A model generated the notes under the pieces. The model saw only the letters and a program-made list of their open reading frames with translations. It was not told the DNA's origin and made no database searches. This document shows positions 52,281 to 59,267 of a stretch of DNA of 64,000 bases, piece after piece. The position numbers were made by a program, and so were the translations under genes. Location of the stretch: NCBI GenBank assembly GCA_902802585.1, contig CADCMR010000003.1, positions 168,394 through 232,393 of the forward strand, in the 5' to 3' direction. Numbering within the stretch: position 1 is the first letter of the stretch; every line of letters begins with the position of its first letter. This DNA comes from an uncultured bacterium (GTDB lineage: Bacteria; Verrucomicrobiota; Lentisphaeria; Victivallales; UBA1829).

Positions 52281-53082
52281 ACTTGCCGCTCTTCTTCCCC
52301 TTCAGCGGAAACTCCTTCAGCAAGACATTTTTCCATTCGGCTGCCGTTTTTGCGTCGCCCATCATCGTGCGGACCTTGCGGAATCCGCCGCCGTACACCT
52401 CGTCCGTGCGCCCCTCGGTATACTCCATCATGCGCTTGTTCCCCTCGGCTTTTGAGAACGACCAGGCGACGAACTCGGCAAATCCTTCCCGGATTTCCGG
52501 TTTGTCCATCAGATGCGGCAGTTCCTCGCTCATCCAGTCGTGCGCCAGTTCGTGCGCCCCGACGGCGCGGAACACGTCGCGCGGCAGCCCGGTCAGGATC
52601 CGGATCGTGTACTGCGGCTTGTTCCGGATCGTCTTAGGATCGAACCATCCGAGCTCGTTGTGCTCCCCGTCCGCCTCCAGATTGAGTTCCCGGCGTGTGC
52701 CGAGCTCGTAAATAATCTTGTGCTTTGTGGTCATTTTGAATTTCGCGATAAGCACCTGCCGGACGTCCTTCATGACCTTTTCCGCCTCGGTTTTCTCCTT
52801 GATGCAGTCCTTGGCGCACTCCCGGCAGAGATGGTCTCCGCCGCCCGACACCGTGTCGGACGGCAGCTGGCAGTATTCGCACTGGGGCAGCATCGCGCAT
52901 TCGTAGCAGAGCGGGACCAGTTTTCCGGCGCCGTTTTTCGCCTGCGCCGACACGAACTTGTCTTTCTGGCAGTGGGCGCATTTCGCATGGGAAGGTGCTT
53001 TCCCAGCTTTTTCCTGGGCGGAAAGAACGGGGATCAGCACGGCGGCGACCAAAAGAAAGAAAACGAAAAGGCGTTTTGGCAT
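52279..53082 (-). CDS. Second exported LIM-like/DA1-type HExxH protein (shorter paralogue)
   Basis: 267 residues from ATG at 53082 (GGAAT upstream); a longer frame to 53151 is rejected because it covers the promoter and hides the signal peptide MPKRLFVFFLLVAAVLIPVLSAQ. Residues 35-89 hold three CxxC pairs (CAHC, CYEC, CEYC, CREC), fewer than in the neighbour. Residues 95-265 are the DA1-like domain with AVGAHELAHDWMSEELPHL (HExxH 177-181), REGFAEFVAW (Glu199 or Glu203) and GGFRKVRTMMGDAKTAAEWK. Residues around the active site are nearly identical to those of the upstream paralogue, pointing to tandem duplication with loss or gain of one or two zinc fingers. Confidence 0.8.
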   Translation of the reverse strand: MPKRLFVFFLLVAAVLIPVLSAQEKAGKAPSHAKCAHCQKDKFVSAQAKNGAGKLVPLCYECAMLPQCEYCQLPSDTVSGGGDHLCRECAKDCIKEKTEAEKVMKDVRQVLIAKFKMTTKHKIIYELGTRRELNLEADGEHNELGWFDPKTIRNKPQYTIRILTGLPRDVFRAVGAHELAHDWMSEELPHLMDKPEIREGFAEFVAWSFSKAEGNKRMMEYTEGRTDEVYGGGFRKVRTMMGDAKTAAEWKNVLLKEFPLKGKKSGK

Positions 53083-53122
53083 GATGTATTCCAAATCTTT
53101 GAAAGGAAAATATTTTTCCAAG

Positions 53123-53151
53123 AATATAACACCATAATTCCGGAAAGTCAA
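53123..53151 (-). promoter_or_regulatory. Predicted promoter of the second DA1-like gene
   Basis: Minus strand TTGACT, 17 bp, TATATT, 40 bp before the ATG. Same flanks as the promoter of its paralogue. Confidence 0.75.
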
Positions 53152-53521
53152 ATGCCTGCGCCATTTTTCCGTGCGTCCGGCGGCACCCTCACCGTTTTTC
53201 CGTCGCGATCGCGAGAGTGAGGAATGCCGCCGAAGCGGGATTGTCCTGTCCGCAATCGGATAGAAATAATTGCGGAAATGCGATGATACTATCGTGACAG
53301 TCTGTTATTTGGTTTGTTTCGTACGATTTCAGAATGACGCCGAGGGCTGTCATACTGTGGCGCATTCCGTTCAAAAGCATAGAATTCAGCCTCGCGGCTC
53401 ATTTCCTGTCTTTTTCATGACAGGCTATCACGATGATTGTTTCCTGAGGCCGGGATTGTCCGTGTTTGTCTTCCGAAATACTCAACTTTGCCTTATTTTT
53501 CAAAAAAATGATTGTTTCGAT
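53152..53521. other. Divergent intergenic region before the MarR gene
   Basis: About 370 bp with no credible gene and no RNA gene that I recognise; base composition drops towards the MarR promoter. The only open frames are short and lack start signals. Confidence 0.4.
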
Positions 53522-53556
53522 TTGCAATAATATTTGAATGGATGTATATTATTGCA
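53522..53556 (+). promoter_or_regulatory. MarR-gene promoter embedded in an 11-bp inverted repeat (putative autoregulatory operator)
   Basis: TTGCAA (53522-53527), 17 bp, TATATT (53545-53550) is a good promoter. TGCAATAATAT (53523-53533) and its exact reverse complement (53546-53556) are 12 bp apart and cover the -35 and -10 elements. A dimeric regulator bound here would block RNA polymerase; autorepression by the MarR protein encoded 40 bp downstream is the obvious candidate. Confidence 0.7.
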
Positions 53557-53596
53557 TTACTGTATCTGTCAACCCGTAAAACGGAGTTCAAAAAAA

Positions 53597-54040
53597 ATGG
53601 CAAATTCCGATCCCGCAATCCTTAGAAAAGCTGTTTCCCGCCTTTACAACGCATTCCGGGAATCGGTCGACAGCATCGGAAACATCTCCTCGATCGACGT
53701 CAGTATCCGCCAGCATCAGACCATGGATCTGGTGTGCCGCCTGACCGAGGAAAAACCGAACGGCATTACGCTGAAAGAGCTTGCGGAAGCCATGAAACTC
53801 GCGCCCGCGACCGTCTCCGAACTCGTCGAATCCCTCGTGAAAAAGGATTTCCTTCAGCGCATTCAGAATCCCGAAGACCGACGCGCTGTTCAGATCACGC
53901 TGACTCCGCATGGCCAGACCCTGCTCGACGAAAGCATCAAACGCGTCGAAGGTCTCTGTGAAAAGCTCCTGAACGGGCTTTCTCCGGCTGAACGCACCGC
54001 CATGCTCGGCGCCCTGTCCAAAATCACGAGCAAACTCTGA
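53597..54040 (+). CDS. MarR family transcriptional regulator
   Basis: 147 residues from ATG 53597, preceded by GGAG; the open frame extends upstream to 53534 but that part runs through the promoter. The winged helix is at about 55-115: GITLKELAEAMKLAPATVSELVESLVKKDFLQR, then the wing NPEDRRAVQITLTPHGQTLL, where DRR is the classic MarR wing motif. Dimer helices flank it at both ends. The ligand and targets are unknown; no drug-efflux gene is adjacent. The palindrome over its own promoter suggests autoregulation. Confidence 0.92.
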   Translation: MANSDPAILRKAVSRLYNAFRESVDSIGNISSIDVSIRQHQTMDLVCRLTEEKPNGITLKELAEAMKLAPATVSELVESLVKKDFLQRIQNPEDRRAVQITLTPHGQTLLDESIKRVEGLCEKLLNGLSPAERTAMLGALSKITSKL

Positions 54041-54087
54041 GTTTCCTTCCGCAGGAACCTTTTTTCGTACTTTTTTCCGGTTTCTGT

Positions 54088-54116
54088 TTGCAATTTCCAA
54101 AACCGGCGTGTATATT
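54088..54116 (+). promoter_or_regulatory. Predicted promoter of tRNA-Asp (and xerD)
   Basis: TTGCAA, 17 bp, TATATT, with the tRNA 5' end 21 bp after the -10. Confidence 0.75.
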
Positions 54117-54137
54117 ATATCCCATGCAAGAAATTGC

Positions 54138-54214
54138 GGGGGCGTAGCTCAATTGGTTAGAGCGCCACCCTGTCACGGTGGATGTTGAGGGTTCGAGTCC
54201 CTTCGTCCTCGCCA
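54138..54214 (+). tRNA. tRNA-Asp (anticodon GTC)
   Basis: 77 nt with encoded CCA. The cloverleaf was folded by hand. The acceptor arm GGGGGCG pairs with CGTCCTC (two G-U pairs). The D arm has GCTC/GAGC and the loop AATTGGTTA. The anticodon arm CCACC/GGTGG encloses CTGTCAC with anticodon GTC at the middle. The T arm is GAGGG/TCCCT-like around TTCGAGT. The discriminator is G and CCA is encoded. It has its own promoter and terminator. Confidence 0.96.
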
Positions 54215-54249
54215 TTTTGTATCCGCGCAATACAAAATGGCGTTTTTTT
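54211..54249 (+). terminator. Terminator whose stem starts inside the tRNA 3' end
   Basis: A perfect 12-bp stem GCCATTTTGTAT (54211-54222) with its complement (54230-54241), a 7-base loop and then GTTTTTTT. The first four stem bases are the discriminator and CCA of the tRNA, so the tRNA 3' end is base-paired in the precursor. Confidence 0.9.
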
Positions 54250-54277
54250 CTGTCTTGAATCCGGGGGGATACGTTCT

Positions 54278-55174
54278 ATGGAAAAGATTCTGCAGCATTT
54301 CATCGGCTATCTGACCGCCGAACGCGGCCTCAGCCGGAATTCCACCTCCGCTTATTCCTCTGACCTCGAAGACTACGTCCACTGGCTCCGCGCGCAAGGC
54401 ATTGGATCATTCGACGACGCCGGGCGTGACGCCATCATCGACTACCTCGAATACTGCCGCGACGAACGCGAACTGGAAACGGTCAGCATCGCGCGTCGCC
54501 TGGTCGCGATCAAGGTCCTGTACCGGTATCTTTTCCGCGAACGCCTCATCGCCGCGGACGTGACGGACGTGATGGATTCGCCGAAATTCTGGCGCATCCT
54601 GCCCGATTTCCTGAGCGTGGCGGAAGTCGACGCCCTGCTTAATGCATATCCGCTGCGGGCGCAGGAACCGCTCGCCATCCGCAACCGCTGCATCCTGGAG
54701 CTGCTCTACTCCTGCGGTCTCCGCGTCAGCGAGTGCGTGAACCTCCGGTTCGGCGCGGTCCGTTTCGACGAACGCACCATCCGCGTGCTCGGCAAAGGCT
54801 CCAAGGAACGCATCGTGCCGATGGGCGACGCCGCGATCCGCCAGCTGAAACGCTATCTGGAGAAAGCTCGTCCCGAGCTCGCGGGAGACGGCGGCGCGCC
54901 TCAGCTTTTCCTGTCCAACCACGGCAAAAAGCTCGACCGCGAACGCGTCTGGATGATCGTGAAGGAGGCGGCGCGCATCGCCGGGATCACGAAGAACATC
55001 CATCCGCACACGCTCCGGCATTCTTTCGCGAGTCATCTGCTCGAAAACGGCGCCGACCTGCGCGTGATCCAGGAGATGCTCGGACACGCCGACATCAGCA
55101 CCACGCAGATCTACACGCACGTCGACGAAAACCGTCTGCGCAGCGTGTTCAACCAATTCCACCCGCGGGCCTGA
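54278..55174 (+). CDS. xerD: Site-specific tyrosine recombinase XerD
   Basis: 298 residues from ATG 54278, the normal XerD length. It resolves chromosome dimers at dif with XerC. The N-terminal SAM-like DNA-binding domain (FIGYLTAERGLSRNSTSAYSSDL) is followed by the catalytic domain with Arg in CGLRVSECVNL, Lys in LGKGSKERIVP, HPHTLRHSFASHLL (His and Arg), GHADIST and the nucleophile Tyr in QIYTHV. The ending NQFHPRA matches the E. coli XerD end (HHPRA). Although next to a tRNA gene, it looks like the housekeeping recombinase, not an island integrase. Confidence 0.94.
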   Translation: MEKILQHFIGYLTAERGLSRNSTSAYSSDLEDYVHWLRAQGIGSFDDAGRDAIIDYLEYCRDERELETVSIARRLVAIKVLYRYLFRERLIAADVTDVMDSPKFWRILPDFLSVAEVDALLNAYPLRAQEPLAIRNRCILELLYSCGLRVSECVNLRFGAVRFDERTIRVLGKGSKERIVPMGDAAIRQLKRYLEKARPELAGDGGAPQLFLSNHGKKLDRERVWMIVKEAARIAGITKNIHPHTLRHSFASHLLENGADLRVIQEMLGHADISTTQIYTHVDENRLRSVFNQFHPRA

Positions 55175-55180
55175 ACATCC

Positions 55181-56251
55181 ATGAAGCTGAACGAACTCCT
55201 CAACACGCCCATCCGGCGTATGGTCGCGCGCAACATCGCGCTGGCGCTCGTCGTCGGCATCTGCATGCTGTTCGTGATGCTGCACGATTCCCGCCGCATG
55301 TACGGCGAGACGATCATGTTTTCCACGATGAGCACGATGGGCTCGGTCACGCTGAGCCACAAGGAGAAAATCGTGGTGAAAAACGCGCTGGCGGCGGCGC
55401 ACGAGGCGATCCGCGAGGTGGAGAAGACCTGCAACATCTTCGATCCGGAAAGCGAGCTCGCCAGGCTCAACGCGACAGCGGCGAACGAACCTTTCGCGTG
55501 CGGCGACCTGCTGTGGGACGTGCTCACGCAGGCACGGGCGTTCTGGAAGGACTCCGGGGGCGTTTTTGACGTGACGATCGACCCGCTGATGAAGCTCTGG
55601 GGATTCCACAGCAAACGCGAGACGCTGCCGTCCGGGGAGGAAATCGCCGAAGCAAAACGCCTCGCCGGGCTTGACAAGGTCGTCTTTGACGACGAAAAGC
55701 GCACCGTGAAGTTCACCATGCCCGGCATGTCGATCAACCTCGGCGGCATCGCGAAGGGTTACGCGCTCGACCGCGCCGCCGACGCCGTCCGCGAGCTCGG
55801 CGTGAAGATCGGCTGGATTGAGATCGGCGGGAACATCCTGGCGCTGCCGAAAAAATCCGGCGGCGGCAAGTACGCGGCGGGCATCCGGAATCCGTTCAAC
55901 AAGGACGAACTGCTCGGCAAGACCACGCTCAGCGACGCCGCGATCAGCACCAGCGGCAATTACGAGCGCTACGTAGTCATCGACGGCAAACAGTACACGC
56001 ACATCATCGACCCCGCGACCGGGCTGCCGGTCTCCGACATGGATTCCGTGACCGTAATCACGGAGTCCGGCGTCGCCAGCGACGCCATTTCGACCTCGAT
56101 CTTCATCGCGGGACCGGATGCAGTAGCGGGCTGGACGAAACAATATCCGGGGCTGCGCGTGCTGATCGTCCGCGGCCCCGCGGACAAACCGGAAGTGCTG
56201 AAATACGGCAAAGGCTGGGGTGGCATCCCGTCGGATCTGACGCCGCGGTGA
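55181..56251 (+). CDS. apbE: FAD:protein FMN transferase ApbE
   Basis: 356 residues. It attaches FMN covalently to threonines of exported flavoproteins such as Nqr/Rnf subunits. An N-terminal membrane helix (about 20-34, IALALVVGICMLFVML) serves as an uncleaved or signal anchor; there is no lipobox. ApbE blocks visible are TMSTMGSVTLS, CNIFDPESELARLN, GVFDVTIDPLMKLWGF, INLGGIAKGYALDRA, WIEIGGNILA, SGNYERY and HIIDPATGLPVSDMDSVTVI with metal-binding Asp and Thr near the end. It starts seven bases after xerD. No flavoprotein target is in the window. Confidence 0.94.
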   Translation: MKLNELLNTPIRRMVARNIALALVVGICMLFVMLHDSRRMYGETIMFSTMSTMGSVTLSHKEKIVVKNALAAAHEAIREVEKTCNIFDPESELARLNATAANEPFACGDLLWDVLTQARAFWKDSGGVFDVTIDPLMKLWGFHSKRETLPSGEEIAEAKRLAGLDKVVFDDEKRTVKFTMPGMSINLGGIAKGYALDRAADAVRELGVKIGWIEIGGNILALPKKSGGGKYAAGIRNPFNKDELLGKTTLSDAAISTSGNYERYVVIDGKQYTHIIDPATGLPVSDMDSVTVITESGVASDAISTSIFIAGPDAVAGWTKQYPGLRVLIVRGPADKPEVLKYGKGWGGIPSDLTPR

Positions 56252-56269
56252 GCCACAATCCCATTCCAA

Positions 56270-56291
56270 CGAAAACAGGCGGGTTCCGCCT
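56270..56291 (-). terminator. Short hairpin between convergent apbE and GT2 genes
   Basis: AGGCGG (56277-56282) and CCGCCT (56286-56291) with a 3-base loop; on the minus strand it is followed by GTTTTC, so it more likely serves the GT2 gene. The T-run is short. Confidence 0.4.
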
Positions 56292-56299
56292 CAAGAACT

Positions 56300-57046
56300 T
56301 TATCGGGACGGAGGGGCAAGCCTGCGGCGGAGGCGGTTCCGCGTCCGGACGAACCGCATGAGCATGGCGAGATACTGCCCGATCACGCGACCGGAGAGCT
56401 TGCTTTCTCCGTGTTTGCGCATGGCGAACGTGATGGGATGCTCCATGACCTCGTCGTTTCCTGTGAGGGAGAGCAGGAACGCGAGTTCGAGCATGATCTT
56501 GAATCCTTCCGGGGAGAGGCAGGATTTCACGCGGTCGAAAGCGGAACGGCGGATGGCGAAGAAGCCGGACATCGGATCTTTCAGCGTGATCCCGAGCGCA
56601 AGACGCGCCGCGAAAGCCGCGCCGGCGCTGCACATCACGCGGAAGAGACTCCATTTTTCGGTGAAGCCGCCGCCGGGCACATGCCGGGAGCCGATCACCA
56701 TGGATAATTCCGGATTGCGGTCGAATTCCGCGAGGAGCCCGGGGAGGTCTGCCGGTCTGTGCTGACCGTCTGCGTCCATGCAGACCAGGATATCGCCGTT
56801 CGCTTTTGAGAACCCGTGCACCACGCTGGGCGCAAGCCCGCGGACGCCGGGATTCTGTTCCACGCGGACGGGTGTGTGCATCGTTTTCGCGGTTTCGAGC
56901 GCGGCTGCCTCCGTGCCGTCCGGGGAATGGTCGTCGGCGACGATGACCTCAAGTCCGGGCAAATTGAGCGCATCAAGGGCGCGGAGCATCGGGACAATGC
57001 AGTCCCTCTCCCGGAACGTGGGGAGAATAACGGAAACGGAGATCAT
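56300..57046 (-). CDS. Family 2 glycosyltransferase, dolichyl-phosphate mannose synthase-like
   Basis: 248 residues, GT-A fold. ISVSVILPTFRERDCI, VADDHSPDGTEAAALE and the metal-binding CMDADGQHRPADLPGLL are typical, and GSRHVPGGG and DPMSGFFAIRRSAFD are the marks of the DPM1 group that transfers a sugar to a polyprenyl phosphate. No C-terminal membrane helices of the larger DPM type are seen. It lies 47 bp after the HPt gene on the same strand, so it may share the signalling operon's transcript. The sugar and lipid are not known. Confidence 0.88.
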   Translation of the reverse strand: MISVSVILPTFRERDCIVPMLRALDALNLPGLEVIVADDHSPDGTEAAALETAKTMHTPVRVEQNPGVRGLAPSVVHGFSKANGDILVCMDADGQHRPADLPGLLAEFDRNPELSMVIGSRHVPGGGFTEKWSLFRVMCSAGAAFAARLALGITLKDPMSGFFAIRRSAFDRVKSCLSPEGFKIMLELAFLLSLTGNDEVMEHPITFAMRKHGESKLSGRVIGQYLAMLMRFVRTRNRLRRRLAPPSR

Positions 57047-57093
57047 TCAGCCGCCGGGAAGAAAAGAGGAGGAACGAAGCCTTTCGGTCCGCC

Positions 57094-57414
57094 TCAGCCT
57101 TCGGCGAGGTAGGCTTCGTGCATCTTGAAGATCTTCTGGATCGAAGCCTGGCACGTCGGGACGTCCTCGGCCTTGGCCGCTGCATTCAGCTCCTTGGCAA
57201 GCGCGAAGAGGTCCATGGCTCCCATGTTCTCGCAGTATCCGAACATGGTGTGGGTGATGATTCTCAGTTTCTGGAAGTCGGAGTCGACGCCTGGCTCCTG
57301 CAGTTCGACGCAGGATTTGTCGAATTCCTTGATGAACGCATCGTAGAATTCCTTGATTTCGTCGTCTTCGAGCTCAAGAAGCTCCTTCAAATGGGCAGCG
57401 ATATCAGCTTTCAT
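57094..57414 (-). CDS. HPt-like phosphotransfer protein lacking the usual lysine
   Basis: 106 residues, all helical. The segment RIITHTMFGYCENMGAMDL aligns with the HPt motif HTLKGSAANIGA, with His55 as the phosphate acceptor candidate. The conserved Lys three residues after the His is Phe58 here, while Gly59 and the GA pair are kept. The remainder (LFALAKELNAAAKAEDVPTC) fits the four-helix HPt bundle. Its ATG overlaps the stop of the response-regulator/phosphatase gene by four bases, so the two are partners. Loss of the Lys could change phosphotransfer or make it a docking module. Confidence 0.7.
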   Translation of the reverse strand: MKADIAAHLKELLELEDDEIKEFYDAFIKEFDKSCVELQEPGVDSDFQKLRIITHTMFGYCENMGAMDLFALAKELNAAAKAEDVPTCQASIQKIFKMHEAYLAEG

Positions 57415-59033
57415 GATTCGGGTGTCCTCTTATTGAATACGAATTTCGTTTCGTTTAATCCGCAGTTTGTTTCGTACGACACGTATTGCGTGATCGCCTT
57501 GATGATCTGGATGCCGCGTCCGCTGGTGGCGAAGAGGTTTTCCTCCTCGGGCTTCTTTTCCGCGGTGTTCTCCGGGGTGAAAAGCTGGGGATCGTTGGTC
57601 TCGCGCGTCCCTGTGATGTCCCACTTGCCGCCGCGCTCCGCGCCCTGCAGGACCAGGTCGCCGTTCTCCATGCCGATGCTGGCGTAGATGAGGTCGGGCG
57701 CCTTCTTCTTGTCGTGGTTGCCGTGGATGACGACGTTGTTGAGATATTCGTGGACGAGGAGGTCAATTTCGGTGCTCAGGCGGATGTCGTCGGTGACGGC
57801 GGAGAACTCGCGCGCGAGCTTGTCGACCTCAGGAAGCGTGGCGGGGATGACGCGCTCAAGGAATCCTTTGCGTGCGGCGCGTTTCTGGAACGCGACGATG
57901 GTGAAGTCGTCCGGGGCCTTGTCGAAGCCCATCTTCGCCATCATGCCCTTGATGCGGTACGGCAGGGCGACGACGTTCGGGTTGTCCAGCTGGCACTGGA
58001 TGATGGAGTGGAGGTCCTCCTCGTCCATGGTCTGACCGTCTTCGTTGGTCATGTCCAGCACGCCGTCGGTCATGGCGATGAAGATGGTGTCCTCGTCGAA
58101 GTCGCAGTCGTAGTTTTCGGACTCCGGGAACTCGGCGCTCGCCATCCAGCCGAGGGGCATGCTGCCCTTGTTCGTGTCGCTGACGGTCACGGTCTTCTTG
58201 CTCGGTGAGGCGAACAGCATACCGGGATGCCCGGAGGAATGCAGGGAGATGTGGTTGTTCTTGAAGTCGACGATGGCGGCGAGCGCGGTCATGTAGTTCT
58301 TGCTCTGCAGGTCCTCGCAGAAGAACTTGTTGAGGCGGGTCATCAGCTCGTGGATCTTGATGTCATTTTCGCGCAGGGTCATCTTCAGCCAGGACTGGAC
58401 CGCCGCCATGTAGAGCGCGGCGGAAAGCCCGTGCCCGGAGATGTCGCCGATGAAGAACAGGATCTTGGAGTCGCCGAACGGGATGATTTCATAGAGGTCG
58501 CCGGAGACGTGCATGTACGGGACGTAGATTGAGGAAAACAGGACGTCGTCGTTGCAGATGCACCAGTTCGGGAGCAGGACCTTCTGCAGCTCGCCGGCGA
58601 GCACGCGCTCCTCCTCGAGCTGGTCGCTGTATTTGTGCGCCATGAGCTTCTGGCGATACGTGGTGACGACCTCGGTGATCTTCTGGATCAGTGTCTTTTT
58701 GCCGACCGCCTTGTTCAGGTAGTACGTGTTGGCGTCCCAGGTGATCTGGTTGAGCATGGTCATGTTCTTGTCCTCGACCATGCTGGTGAGGAAGATGATG
58801 GGGCGCTCGGGGTCGGTGGCGCGGATGAGCTTGCGCAACTCGAAGCCGTCGATGCCGGGCATGATTACGTCGAGCAGGAGGATGTCGAAATACTGTTCCT
58901 TGAACTTCTGAAGGGCGTCGACGGCGTTTGTGCAGGTCACGATTTCGAAGCCGCCGCCTTTCAGACAGCCGCGAATGATCATCAGGTTCGCCTCAACGTC
59001 ATCCACGGCCAGCACTTTGATCACATCGCTCAT
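57411..59033 (-). CDS. Response regulator-PP2C (SpoIIE/RsbU) phosphatase-HATPase fusion
   Basis: 540 residues in three parts. Residues 5-125 are a receiver (Asp11, Asp12, phospho-acceptor Asp55 in LLLDVIMPG, Thr83, Lys108). Residues about 135-385 are a PP2C phosphatase of the SpoIIE/RsbU type (HVSGDLYEI with Asp179, FIGDISGHGLSAALYM with Asp197, MTDGV with Asp323, DDFT at 375-378). Residues about 395-535 are an RsbW-like HATPase (HEYLNNVVIHGNH as N-box, TSGRGIQIIKAI as G-box). One chain thus has both the phosphatase and the anti-sigma-type kinase of a partner-switch pathway. No STAS antagonist, sigma factor or sensor kinase is in the window; the HPt-like protein is encoded next. Confidence 0.92.
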   Translation of the reverse strand: MSDVIKVLAVDDVEANLMIIRGCLKGGGFEIVTCTNAVDALQKFKEQYFDILLLDVIMPGIDGFELRKLIRATDPERPIIFLTSMVEDKNMTMLNQITWDANTYYLNKAVGKKTLIQKITEVVTTYRQKLMAHKYSDQLEEERVLAGELQKVLLPNWCICNDDVLFSSIYVPYMHVSGDLYEIIPFGDSKILFFIGDISGHGLSAALYMAAVQSWLKMTLRENDIKIHELMTRLNKFFCEDLQSKNYMTALAAIVDFKNNHISLHSSGHPGMLFASPSKKTVTVSDTNKGSMPLGWMASAEFPESENYDCDFDEDTIFIAMTDGVLDMTNEDGQTMDEEDLHSIIQCQLDNPNVVALPYRIKGMMAKMGFDKAPDDFTIVAFQKRAARKGFLERVIPATLPEVDKLAREFSAVTDDIRLSTEIDLLVHEYLNNVVIHGNHDKKKAPDLIYASIGMENGDLVLQGAERGGKWDITGTRETNDPQLFTPENTAEKKPEEENLFATSGRGIQIIKAITQYVSYETNCGLNETKFVFNKRTPES

Positions 59034-59044
59034 AATAACTCCGG

Positions 59045-59088
59045 GGGAAAGTTCAGCACAGGGCTGTTCCTGTTCAGGGAAAGTTCAG
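59045..59088. repeat. 12-bp direct repeat in the leader of the signalling gene
   Basis: GGGAAAGTTCAG occurs at 59045-59056 and again at 59077-59088, 32 bp (three helical turns) apart, between the promoter at 59107-59135 and the start codon. It could be a regulator-binding pair or mRNA elements. Confidence 0.5.
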
Positions 59089-59106
59089 TTGAATAATTTT
59101 TGCCAT

Positions 59107-59135
59107 AATATATACTGCGAACCGACAGCTTTCAA
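59107..59135 (-). promoter_or_regulatory. Predicted promoter of the response regulator-phosphatase operon
   Basis: Minus strand TTGAAA, 17 bp, TATATT, 73 bp before the ATG. Confidence 0.72.
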
Positions 59136-59186
59136 ACGGTTTTTGCCAAAAAAAACGTCTTTTTCGCGCATTTCCCGGAAATGCGG

Positions 59187-59215
59187 TTGAATTGAGGGCA
59201 TTTTCAGAATATATT
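59187..59215 (+). promoter_or_regulatory. Predicted promoter of the glycosyltransferase/exosortase operon
   Basis: TTGAAT, 17 bp, TATATT, 52 bp before the ATG at 59268. It is divergent from the promoter at 59107-59135, with only about 50 bp between the two -35 elements. Confidence 0.72.
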
Positions 59216-59267
59216 AAACACGCCGTTTTTCCGTTCCTTATAGGTTTTTCAATCGCATTTCTCTGCT

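Noticed and set aside
53083..53151. N-terminal extension of the second DA1-like protein
   Set aside because: It would lie over the -10 and -35 elements and bury the signal peptide; ATG at 53082 is preferred.
54138..55174. tRNA plus tyrosine recombinase as the edge of an integrative island
   Set aside because: The recombinase has the length and C-terminal end of housekeeping XerD, points away with core genes following, and I see no second copy of the tRNA 3' end and no phage or conjugation genes.
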